Shown here: positions 1-32,397 of the stretch, piece after piece
Numbering within the stretch: position 1 is the first letter of the stretch
How the letters are laid out: each line of letters opens with the position of its first letter
Source of the DNA: Branchiostoma floridae
Taxonomy: Eukaryota > Chordata > Leptocardii > Amphioxiformes > Branchiostomatidae
Length of the DNA: 64,000 nt
Direction of reading: 5' to 3'
NCBI RefSeq assembly: GCF_000003815.2
Contig: NC_049988.1
Location: 1,654,678-1,718,677, forward strand
Notes under the pieces: generated by a model
The model's input: only the letters and a program-made list of their open reading frames with translations
Told to the model about the DNA's origin: nothing
The model's database searches: none
Made by a program: the position numbers and the translations under genes

Positions 1-291
1 GAACATTCGGGTGAGAACCTATATCATTAAATCAAATGATTAGCAAATTTACAGATGTCGTAGTACCAACACAAAGCCTTTATTGTGATTAAACTGTAAT
101 TCTAAAACTGCTATTAAAATGTAGCATAGATAAAGAACTGTTGCGACAAAGTATTTTTAGGTAGTATCCGCCATCTTTCTTCAGCTCTTAATAGGCAGTC
201 ACGTGACATGGATGTCGAGGGTCATTTCTTTCAAGATTATACAACTTTTGAACACACGTTTTCCTCATTATTGTATATGTGTATATATGCG

Positions 292-326
<35 letters not shown>

Positions 327-444
327 CTGTGTGTGTGTGTTGTGTGTGTGTGTGTGTGTTTGTGTGTGTGTGTTTGTGTTGCACCAAACTACATTTTCTT
401 CGTCTTGACAATCTAAATAGTCACAGATTATGGTTATTCCAGAG
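1..444. other. Intronic sequence at left edge with a GT microsatellite
   Basis: This lies upstream of the first exon I can place and is probably intron of the mosaic gene. It carries a (GT)n tract at about 297-380 that makes spurious Cys-Val reading frames. The first 30 bases (an ACATTCGGGTG stretch) resemble part of the foldback element near 13650, so an old copy of that element may enter from the left. I see no other supported feature. Confidence 0.5.
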
Positions 445-23422
<22,978 letters not shown>

Positions 23423-23515
23423 ACATAATGTTGTTACGAGGGTCGCTTAAAACGTTTGCCATCATTTATTAACTTAACAGATGTCAGACATTGTTAATGG
23501 CACCCCATATGAGGA

Positions 23516-23545
23516 TGAACTGAACTGAACTGAACTGAACTGAAC
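23516..23545. repeat. Five-base tandem repeat (GAACT)n
   Basis: Six consecutive copies of a five-base unit about 90 bp after the mosaic gene's stop codon. No function is apparent. Confidence 0.85.
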
Positions 23546-23718
23546 AGATGTAAATCACAGTACAAATGTGATAGAATTGATACGAGATAACAAAATTTGA
23601 TTTAAGATACATGTAAGTATGATCAACTCATCACTAGCCGTGACATAGAGTTACAAGAAAGAAAAAAAGAAAATACATGCGATAATGGTATACTCAAGAT
23701 AAATATAAATGGTATATC

Positions 23719-23960
23719 AATGGTGAACAACAGTATATGTTTGAGAAATGTGATTTTAGGACATCTAAGAAAACTCTTTAATTAATCCGAACTGGTAGTG
23801 CATATGATATGACGGGGACACCGGGCTGTTTGACTAAGTTGAGGCCATGTCTTGTGAAGTTTCAGTAGCTACCATGGCTGATATGTAAGAACATTAATTT
23901 AATGATAAATGAACATAAAGAAGTTCAATAGAAGTACAGATTCTTTGAATTTTTTATTAA
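23719..23960 (+). pseudogene. 3' relic of a C2H2 zinc-finger gene copy
   Basis: The stretch GGTGAACAACA to TGTGATTTTAGGACATCTAAG matches the degenerate last finger and downstream flank of the zinc-finger gene at 33566-33640. It continues into the GGGCTGTTTGACTAAGTTG segment also found at 34104-34130 and the CATGGCTGATATGTAAGAAC flank. The body and 5' part of this copy are gone. It marks the left border of the array. Confidence 0.65.
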
Positions 23961-24129
23961 GATACCATATCGCAGACTTTAAGTCAAGTCTGAATTGTGA
24001 TGGCAATTTACATGTACTCCTCCAGGGAGAATTTCACAGAAAGTTACGTACAGCAATTTAAGAAGATACATGGTTTAAAATCGTAATTTATGACAAACAA
24101 TATTTATCAAATATCAAGGACCTATAAGG

Positions 24130-25054
24130 CTCGTTCTCATTTAAATGTCGAAATGCTGTCGCCTGACTTTACGCCTTGATATGGAGCAAATTATAGACAA
24201 CCGTCACTGTTTCCTTCATTTTTCCACAACCCCAGTAATGTTTTACAAAATATGCACCACAACATTCGCATTGGTTGATGGGTTAGAAGATTTTTATAGC
24301 CACGGGTGGGATTTCACACCCTAAAAAATGGCTGTCGCCAGATAAGAAACGAAGAATTCAAATAGTAGCCAAAAATGTAACAATTCTGTTCCCAGAATGA
24401 TTGTTCGGCAGGTGAAACCAGCTACCCAGGCCCTCTGCCCGATCACGTCAGATCGCTCCTGTCACTGATCTTGGAGGCTGTGTGAGGTGGTTTATGCCTG
24501 TCGCCAGATTCTGTAACAAACGTTACCACCACTAGTACGATGGTTGCCACGGTTATATAATGCACATATAAGACTAGAAATGGCCATTTTTGTGACGCTG
24601 TACAGTTTTTCTGGCTTTCTAAAGAAAAAAGAAAGGGTTGTTGACTGTCATTTGTATCCCACATTGCTTAACAAAATGTTGTACATAAATGACTGTAACA
24701 AACGTTACCATTGTTCGATGCTGTCTAAGCTTTCTATTTGACCTGGTGTAAAAAAGCTGCCCACTTTTCAAATGTCCCTAGGGACATCCACTTATACCTA
24801 AATGATGTAGTCAATAGGGTAAGTCCTTTAGAAGAAAACAGGGTAAAGTCTACTGTTGTAACAAACGTTACCGGTAACGTTTGTTACATGCCCTGTAATG
24901 CATTACCAATGGGACCGAAAATAATAAGTTGCCATTTTTTGGCTATGGTTAAAAGAGGAATTTTCCCCAACAACCAAGTAGTTTTCAGTGAAAATAAAGC
25001 CGTTTTATTTTTCGACCAAAAAAATGCCATTTTCGACATTTCAATGAGAACGAG
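24130..25054. mobile_element. DNA-transposon-like element with internal palindromes
   Basis: The ends CTCGTTCTCATTTAAATGTC (24130) and GACATTTCAATGAGAACGAG (ending 25054) are near-perfect inverted repeats. Inside, GTAACAAACGTTACC occurs at 24513, 24695 and 24858. The third copy is followed at once by its own reverse complement, making a perfect 30-bp palindrome at 24858-24887. No transposase frame is visible. Confidence 0.65.
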
Positions 25055-25155
25055 TGATTAGTCTCATATCACGAGGACCAAGACAGGTGTTCAGCTGTTA
25101 TGTACAGACTAGACATTCACAATAGTCGACATAATTAGGGGGACTGTTTTGGAGG

Positions 25156-25535
25156 TCATTCTGAGTCATTTAACAGTTCAGTCAGAAAGGGAATGGCAGA
25201 GTTTTTGTGTCTGTTGGTGCGACAGATCGGTGTGTCCAACTTGTTGGCATTGCGTGTCAGTCTTCCTGAGATTTGACTCCTGAGTGGGGGTAGCCAGTCC
25301 CTGAGTTCCGCCTTGAACAGTTTTTTGGCGAAGGACAGACAGAGGTTTGTGCGCCGTTCTGCGAGCGAGCTGAGGTTGAGTGAAGTCAGAGCTGAGGTGT
25401 AGTCTGTGTCCTGCATACCCAGGATGATCCTACACGCTCTTCTTTGAAGTCGTTCGAGTCTTGCAGATTGTGCTGTTGTCAGTGAGGAGTGCCACGCGGG
25501 AGCTGCGTATTCTAGTGTAGTTCGATTCCATTCTA
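25156..25535 (-). mobile_element. LINE 3' fragment
   Basis: The minus strand reads LEYAAPAWHSSLTT, LERLQRRACRIILG and continues into an 86-codon stretch with SLAERRTNLCLSFAKKLFK and a stop. This is the region downstream of the reverse transcriptase in CR1/L2-type LINEs. It is 5'-truncated at the zinc-finger module boundary, with one frame ambiguity near 25416. Confidence 0.7.
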
Positions 25536-26581
25536 TTGTCTTTGTCTCTTCTGTGGCAGGTGCACAATACTATTCTAAAGTGCAGGTGGAACGTACTAGA
25601 CAGTGATGGGTAAGCAGGTACTAAATGACCTTTCACCCCACAATCAGATTTACCTTTCACCCATTGCTGGTTCACACAATCGCTTTCAGGAGGATTGTGC
25701 GGAGGTAATAATCATCACTGGAATCAGGTAAGAACGAGATATACATAGAACATGACTTCATCATTATGGACTATAGGGGGTAGTGGTAATTTCTATGGTA
25801 TGTTGGCTACATTAGACAGAATATATGACTTTTCAGGGTGACGAAAATGTGAGTGTGGGGAGGGGGCATCTTTACGTTTTCGGAAACAAAGGAAAACATA
25901 TTGTTTTTTTCTCCGTTTCTTCTACTTTCTCTTCTTATTCTCCAAACAAATAAGATATATAACCAGCTATCACCATGATAACTGGTGTTGTAGTAGACAC
26001 CCTGTGGTGTTCGGTCACATGTAGTGTCTGTTTGTGTGAGACTAAACAGATGTTGTTTAATGCGAGTAGTCTACCTGACAGGCGACTGATACATCTACTC
26101 AAGATGTCGCTTGTGTTATACAAGTCATTGGAAGAGTCTACTGTAAAATGGGAGGCTCTTTGATGACGTGTGATTTGTTACGAGCTGTATGCAGTCTCAA
26201 AATGCCTGGAGCTAAAATGACCGAGCTCTATTTTGTTACGCTAGAAAAGGGAAACATTACTATTCTTGGGAATGAATTCGTATCATTTTTATGGCTGCAA
26301 ATACACCAAATATTATTATTATTATCATTATTATTATTGTCACTTCCTGTCACTTGTTAAACGTAACTAGTATGTTGGAGACATGTGCATTTTGTTATTG
26401 CAAAAACACGACAAAAAAAGAAGAAGAAAAAAACAACCTAATTGTAAATAGCTTGTTAGGCTAGACCACGTGGAAGTTAACATTATTTCATTGCTTGCAA
26501 CCACCTAGATTTAATTGGTCTATTTCTTCTTTTCTGATATTTTTCTATTTCATTAGGTTAGACATGGCAGAGGGAGGTAAT
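25536..26581 (+). pseudogene. Zinc-finger gene copy 1: leader exon, intron and first six codons only
   Basis: The leader exon ends at donor 25727 (AATCAG/GTAAGA). The intron runs to the acceptor CATTAG at 26556, and the coding exon opens at ATG 26564 with MAEGGN. Here the paralogues continue GSPTAVPQN, but this copy runs straight into the 3' tail of a LINE. No zinc fingers from this copy were found on the far side of the insertion, so the gene is destroyed, although its promoter region may still be active. Confidence 0.72.
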
Positions 26582-29580
26582 CTTCTTCTTTTCTACTGCT
26601 TAGCCCCCTTACGGGGATTAATAGCAGTGCGCATGTTTGTTAGTAACAGGTGCTAGTGCCATACAAACATAGGGAAAACAAAGGCACAAAAAAAGCACAC
26701 AACGGAACATAAACAACTGATCTGTGGGTGCAAAAGACAAGACAAGTGAATGTGGTGGGTTAGTGTTATTTACATATATACAAGGACGTGTAGGGGCGAC
26801 TCAATGCAGCAGGGCCCTCCCCAGTTCAGTTTTGAACTGGGAGAGAGACCCCGCCTCCGCCACACCAGGCTCAAGTTCATTCCACTCCTGGATGGTACGA
26901 GGGAAGAACGAGAGCCTATAGAAGTTGGATTTGCTCGCGATGGCCTGCAGCTTGAAAGCGTGGTTGGTGCGGCGGGAGCATCGAGTCGCCAGGACCAGCT
27001 TGGATGCATGTGGGACAGAAATGTTGTTGTGAATGATCTTATACATGGTAATAAGTCTGGCGTTCTTTCTTCTGGATTGTAATGACTGCCATCCCAGTTG
27101 ATTGATTAGGGCAGTGACAGAGCATGTGTCTCGTTCGTAGTTGCTTGTTACATACCGGGCCGCTCGTCGCTGGACCATCTCAACCTTCCTCACCTGTTCT
27201 TGGGTGTGTGGGTCCCACACACTGCAGGCAAACTCCAGGTGGGGTCTTACCAGGGCCTTGTAGGCCCTCACCTTTGCCGCAGTGCTGGCAACCCGCAGGC
27301 AGCGTCTGAGCATGCCCAGTGTTTTGTTGGCCTTCGATGTTATGGCGTCGACGTGGCTGCCCCATGTAAGGTTGGAGGAGATGGTGACCCCAAGGTACTT
27401 GGTGGTACTTACCTTGTTTAGTGGATGGCTGTGAAGGGTGTATGTGTGGGTGATAGGTGTTTTTGACGATGTTATGGTCATTACTTCACACTTAGATGGG
27501 TTAAACTCCATCAGCCACCTGTGTTCCCAGAGACAGATGTTATCTATGTCTTCTTGTAGCTTATTGCAATCAGAGTTGTCATGGATTGGCATCTGCAGAA
27601 TGCAATCATCGGCGAAAAGCCTCACCTTTGCATTTACAGCGTGTTCTGGGAGATCGTTAATGTATGCTAGGAAGAGGATGGGCCCCAGCACAGTGCCCTG
27701 GGGAACGCCCGAGGTCACTGGCATAGGGTCCGAACGCTCTCCATCAAGCACAACCGTTTGGGACCGGCCCAGCAGGAAATTCTGTATCCAGACAAGGGTG
27801 TTCCCTCGGACACCGTAGTACTGTAGTTTGTGTAGCAGTCTACGGTGTGGGACTTTATCGAATGCTTTAGCAAAGTCCATAAAAACGAGGTCTGTCTGGA
27901 TTCCGTTGTTCCTGTTGACGGCCAAGTCATCAGTTAGTGAGAGCAACTGGGTCTCACATGACTTACCATGGCTGAAACCGTGCTGAAGGTCATACAAAAT
28001 GTTGTTAGCCTGAAAGTGTGTCATCATGGTGCTAGCAATGATGTGTTCCATTAACTTAGAACAGATGGATGTAAGTGAGATTGGGCGGTAGTTTTCTGGT
28101 TTGGAGCGGTCACCTTTCTTGTACACAGGGGCTATGTTAGCCTCTTTCCAAGCCTCGGGCACAATGCCGGTGTCTAGGCTTCTCTGGAATATGATCTGAA
28201 GGATGGGACTGAGGACTGGGCCGAGTTCCTTCAGGACATGGGCATGAACTTGATCTGGCCCAGAGGCTTTATGGATGTTTAAATTCCCCAACAGTTTGTC
28301 AACACCGCTCACCTCTATTTGGATGTCCTCCATAGAGACATGAGGACTAGGTCCTAAGTCTGGAAGGGGGTCATCTGAGGGCTCATTGGTGAAAACAGAT
28401 TGGAACTGTTGATTGAGTAGGTCCGCTTTAGTCTTACTGTCTGACACCAAGGTGCCATTGTTCCTAAGATGGGAAACACCAGACCTTTCTGACTTAATGG
28501 ATTTAAGAAAACTCCAGAACTTCTTGGTGCCTTGCTTTGCAGGGGGGTTATTGGTGTTATCACTAGTATCTCCTGGTACGGGTATGTCAGTTATAATAGA
28601 TTCAATGTACTGCCAGTAGCATTCCTTTAGCTTTTTCTTGATTTCTTTTTTGTACTGGTTCAACTTGTCTTTTCTCTCATGTGAAGTTTGTCCTAAGGTC
28701 TTTCTATAGTATCTGTCCCTCTTCCTCATTAACCGTTTGAGATCAGGGGTAACATATGGTAAGTGGCGTTTGGCACCTACCATTTTGGAGGGAACATATT
28801 TGTCGACACATTGAGATAATTTGAATGAAAAAGCATTATACAGATCATTAACAGAAGCGTCCCCCTGGGCCAAGTCAAGGAATTCAGTTTGGAAATCTTC
28901 CATCTCATCCCGGAACTTCTCCCAGTTAGTACGCTTATATTGTAGGATTTTGCGAGGTTTGGCTTTTATTTTCCGCGGGTGGATGTCTGCCTCTACAAAG
29001 ACTATGTCATGGTCTCCTACAGGAGGTAAGGTGTTAATTCTGTTCACACAACTATCATTGGACATGAGGACAAGATCCAAAGTGTTGTCATTCCTAGTGG
29101 GCCTATCCACAACCTGCGACAAGTTTTGATCACTCAGCAGCTCCAGAAACTGCCGGTGTAGACCTGGGTAGGCACAGCCGGGCTTGAGGACTGGGTGCTG
29201 AGGATCAGACCAATCCCATCCAGGGAAGTTAAAGTCTCCAACAATCCATATATGGCTGTTCCGTTTATTACATATGCGGCTCATAGACTGTTCAAGATTA
29301 TCCAGGCTATTACTGTCATCAACATGTGGTCTATAGTAAGCACAGACATATAAGGATTTGGACCCAGCAAGTTGGACCTTAACCCAGACCATTTCGCAGT
29401 CTGTTTCTAGTTGTGGCTCTTGAGAGCATATAAATTCATTAGTTACAGCTATTAACACCCCCCCATGATTATCATCGGGTCTGTTCCTATAGAACACAGA
29501 CATGTTCAAATGGGTGGGGAAATACTCTGAGATATTACATGAGTCGTCTAGCCAGGTCTCAGTTATAGCTAGGATTTGCA
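26581..29580 (-). mobile_element. CR1/jockey-type LINE, 5'-truncated, open frame intact
   Basis: On the minus strand the element starts within its endonuclease domain at about 29580 and ends at 26581 in a short (GAA)n tail. The left junction is after codon 6 of zinc-finger copy 1. At the right junction the sequence CTAGCTTTGCACATTGCACC is shared with 37053-37072, which marks the boundary. The body has no stop codon through the reverse transcriptase, so the insertion is probably recent. Confidence 0.82.
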
Positions 29581-29599
29581 CTAGCTTTGCACATTGCAC
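26801..29599 (-). CDS. LINE endonuclease (partial) and reverse transcriptase polyprotein
   Basis: A 932-codon frame. Residues 9-200 cover the C-terminal part of an apurinic-type endonuclease: ILAITETWLDD, HGGVLIAV (46-52), GDFNFPGWDW (121-130) and GDHDIV (195-200). The N-terminal active-site part is missing. The reverse transcriptase lies at about 470-760, with MDFAKAFDKVPH near 575, GVPQGTVLGPILF near 630 and the catalytic FADD near 662. A C-terminal region with RPHLEFACSVWDPH and FFPRTIQEWNELE follows. The first eight or so codons come from flanking DNA. FADD replaces the more common YADD but occurs in this clade. The enzyme nicks target DNA and primes cDNA synthesis. Confidence 0.88.
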   Translation of the reverse strand: MQCAKLVQILAITETWLDDSCNISEYFPTHLNMSVFYRNRPDDNHGGVLIAVTNEFICSQEPQLETDCEMVWVKVQLAGSKSLYVCAYYRPHVDDSNSLDNLEQSMSRICNKRNSHIWIVGDFNFPGWDWSDPQHPVLKPGCAYPGLHRQFLELLSDQNLSQVVDRPTRNDNTLDLVLMSNDSCVNRINTLPPVGDHDIVFVEADIHPRKIKAKPRKILQYKRTNWEKFRDEMEDFQTEFLDLAQGDASVNDLYNAFSFKLSQCVDKYVPSKMVGAKRHLPYVTPDLKRLMRKRDRYYRKTLGQTSHERKDKLNQYKKEIKKKLKECYWQYIESIITDIPVPGDTSDNTNNPPAKQGTKKFWSFLKSIKSERSGVSHLRNNGTLVSDSKTKADLLNQQFQSVFTNEPSDDPLPDLGPSPHVSMEDIQIEVSGVDKLLGNLNIHKASGPDQVHAHVLKELGPVLSPILQIIFQRSLDTGIVPEAWKEANIAPVYKKGDRSKPENYRPISLTSICSKLMEHIIASTMMTHFQANNILYDLQHGFSHGKSCETQLLSLTDDLAVNRNNGIQTDLVFMDFAKAFDKVPHRRLLHKLQYYGVRGNTLVWIQNFLLGRSQTVVLDGERSDPMPVTSGVPQGTVLGPILFLAYINDLPEHAVNAKVRLFADDCILQMPIHDNSDCNKLQEDIDNICLWEHRWLMEFNPSKCEVMTITSSKTPITHTYTLHSHPLNKVSTTKYLGVTISSNLTWGSHVDAITSKANKTLGMLRRCLRVASTAAKVRAYKALVRPHLEFACSVWDPHTQEQVRKVEMVQRRAARYVTSNYERDTCSVTALINQLGWQSLQSRRKNARLITMYKIIHNNISVPHASKLVLATRCSRRTNHAFKLQAIASKSNFYRLSFFPRTIQEWNELEPGVAEAGSLSQFKTELGRALLH

Positions 29600-29955
29600 C
29601 GAACTACAAAAAAACTTTTTCTGCTAACACCACACCATAGCTGTCACAAATTAAATATAGAAACCGGGAGATTAAAAAAAATCCCTATTAACCAGAGGGT
29701 TTGTCCATTCTGTCCAGAGTCAATTGAAGACGAATATCACTTTATGTTTGTATGTCCCAAATATTCTGATACACGCAATTTTCGATACAGAAGGCTGTCA
29801 TTTTATACATAAGGATTTATCTCAATGGACCTGAAATGTAAATTCAAATACATCATGACACGTGACAATCCCTGCATGGCAGGTATAGGAAAATATATCA
29901 AAGAAGGTTTAGACATTAGAAATTCCTCAAATGATTGTAAAAGCCTCCAATGAAT
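29597..29955 (+). mobile_element. Fragment of a second, different LINE (C-terminal zinc knuckle)
   Basis: The + frame at 29594-29812 reads SCHKLNIETGRLKKIP, QRVCPFC and YHFMFVCPKYSDTRNF, a C-x2-C ... H-x4-C knuckle found at the C-terminus of several invertebrate LINE proteins. A frame change near 29815 leads into KFKYIMTRDNPCMAGIGKYI. It has the opposite orientation to the adjoining LINE, and its first ~55 bp recur at 37053-37108. Confidence 0.6.
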
Positions 29956-30081
29956 GTAAGAAACTTATCTAATACTACAACTCCTTTATTAGTTAGATAC
30001 GCCTTAAGTTAAGCTATAGAACTGCAGTTATGTATAGATTACATACTTTGTACTTCGTACAATTGGTATACAATAAAGTTA

Positions 30082-30870
30082 TACAGTGGAAGCCGCTTAA
30101 TTGCACACCCAATTTGCCAGTGAATTTCGTGCAATTATCCGGCGCGTGCGATTATGCGGAGTTGGTCATTTGGACCACACCACCACGGGCTGAGGGGCCA
30201 AGAGGTGGTATGGGAGGTAGTATAATACAGATTTGACGTTCATTGACACAAGGAAAGCAGACGTACATGATGTACATGTAGTTATTAACTTTATTCATAA
30301 CTGTTAACAAGGAACTGCACTACAGTATACGAATATGTAGCTTCCTGATCACGAAACTAAAGCACTGCACCGCCGAAGGCGAGTGTTATGTCTGTAGGAC
30401 CCGAGTCGCTGTGTGGTTTCCGACTGGCTGCCAAGAACTTAGAACCATTGCATAAGTATTTCCCCGCCTCCCTAATTACAGTAATTAGATAATGGACAGA
30501 TAGAGAACAGTTGTTATTGAGTATGTCATAGCAAGTTGTCTGCCAAATCGTAATGCCGGCTTTGACGACCTTTAGCGGGTGCCGACCGCACAATATCGCT
30601 TTCTTTTGATCCCAATAACAGTTTCTTACACGTTGTCAGTATAGCGCCTTTACAAAGGCAGTTATCGTGTTTGACGATTTTTAGCTCGCATTTTCAGTCA
30701 ATTTGTCGACGATGTTTGACGAAATTTCGTGCAATTATCCGGCGTTGGTGATTTTTCGCCGTGCAGATAAGCGAAGTCACTAACAATGGAGTAAATGGGA
30801 GACGGTTTTGGATTCGGGGATTCCGTGCAATTACCCGAAGTGTGCGTTTATCCGAGGTGCAATTAATTGT
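30082..30870. mobile_element. Tigger/pogo-like non-autonomous element
   Basis: The left end after TA (30082-30083) reads CAGTGGAAGCCGCTTAATTG, and the subterminal region has TCGTGCAATTATCCGGCG, repeated at 30726-30743. The right end carries CCGAGGTGCAATTAA, the inverse of the left terminus, but lacks the final dozen bases. TA targets and ATTATCCGG-rich termini are typical of pogo/Tigger elements. No transposase frame is seen. Confidence 0.5.
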
Positions 30871-31197
30871 TACGAAAATATAAACAGATTTCAATGTTAT
30901 GGTTGTTAACTCATCGCTTCACACCACCGTTTTGTTGTCCGATATGATTTTTTTCTTCATAAAAACGACTTGAAGTCACTAGTAGTACACTAACATCAAC
31001 AGCGAGTTGTAATAAATAGTTATAATTTTAGAACTGAAAAATGTATTACAGGGAAATTTTTAACGATAAGTAGCAAACTTTCATCAATAGCTTTTTTTTA
31101 AATATTGTAGAAGTTTGAAATAATGTGATATTTTTGAAACCAGAACGTAATTCAGGCAATGAGTTGTTGCTTGTAAGACTTTTGTCTATCTGTAAAT

Positions 31198-31300
31198 TTT
31201 GTAACGTTGTACGGAATAAAACAGGCATGTACTGTAACGTTGTGCGAATAAAACAGCCATATACTGTAACGTTCTACGGAATAAAACAGCCATGTACGAA
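31198..31300. repeat. Three tandem ~32-bp units each with AATAAA
   Basis: Units of the type CTGTAACGTTGTACGGAATA, then AAACAGCCATGTA, repeat three times, so three AATAAA hexamers lie within 100 bp. They are upstream of zinc-finger copy 2. I cannot say whether they act as polyadenylation signals. Confidence 0.6.
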
Positions 31301-31389
31301 TTACACTGCAAAGTAAAGGTCAAACCAACTGTGAATCGCCAGCACTGGCTACCATCTAATGTGCGAAATTCAGATAAAAAATATAGGTC

Positions 31390-31537
31390 ACCTCACCAAT
31401 AGTGTAGGCGGAACGTGCTTACAATATTGGGTAAGCAGGCATCAAATGACCTTTCACCCCACTGTGCCTGTCACCTTTCACCCCTCCAAACGCTTGCAGT
31501 AGGATTGTGCGGAGGTAATATTCGTCACTGAAAGCAG
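31390..31537 (+). promoter_or_regulatory. Conserved leader exon and upstream region of zinc-finger copy 2
   Basis: The sequence from AGTGTAGGCGGAACGTG through CAAATGACCTTTCACCCC to the donor AAGCAG/GTAAG at 31537 is conserved with 25570-25727 and 34660-34806. The invariant donor and an invariant GGATTGTGCGG(A/C)GGTAAT block suggest a non-coding first exon preceded by the promoter. The transcription start is not defined. Confidence 0.6.
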
Positions 31538-32397
31538 GTAAGAATGGGAAATATATAAAATATGACTGCATTATGTTGAACTGAAGGGGGTAGAGGTCAT
31601 TTATATGGTATACGAGCTACATTTGACATAAATGTAAGTCTTTCCGGGTGACGAAAATGGGGGTGGGGAGGGGGGCATCTTTACTTTCACGGAAACAAAG
31701 GAAAACATGACCTTTTGCTCCGTTTCGTCTACTTCCTCATCTTGATCTCCAAAAATTATATAAATGAACTTCCAGGACCGCTGTTGCCATGACAACTGGA
31801 GGTGTAGCAGAAACCCTGTAATGTACGGTTACATGTATAGCAAGTATCAGGACAAAGCTCGAGTGGCTGGATTATGAATGTGGTTGTGTAAGACGAAACA
31901 GGTGACTTGTTTAAACGGCCAGTCTACCCGACAGACGACAGTTGAGGCTACTTAAGATGCCGCTGGGGTCATTTAGGTCATTAGAAGAGTCTACTGTAAA
32001 ATTGGTAGAACTTTTATAACAGGTCATTTGTTATGTAATGTATGCAATAATAAAAGGCTTAGAGCTGTGCATTTTTTGACGATAGAGAAAAAATAATCCC
32101 TTCTTAGGAGGAAATTGCTAATCATATGATTTTCATGGCTTCATTTTTATCGTATGATTTTTATCATCAGTGTATAGTGAACGTGGCTAGCATATTGGAA
32201 ACATATATATTTTAATTGCAAAAACGCACAAATAGAAAAAAAAAGAAAACAACACCTATACCGTAAATAGCTTTTTTAGCTATCCCATGTAAAGGTAAAT
32301 ATTATTTGTGTGCTTTCAAACAGTATCTATCTAGTTTTGATTTATCTATCTCTTCTTTTCTAATGTTCTTTTTATATATAGTTCCATTAGGTTCGAC

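Noticed and set aside
27124-29129. Several + strand frames of 60-126 codons
   Set aside because: Antisense to the intact LINE frame on the minus strand.
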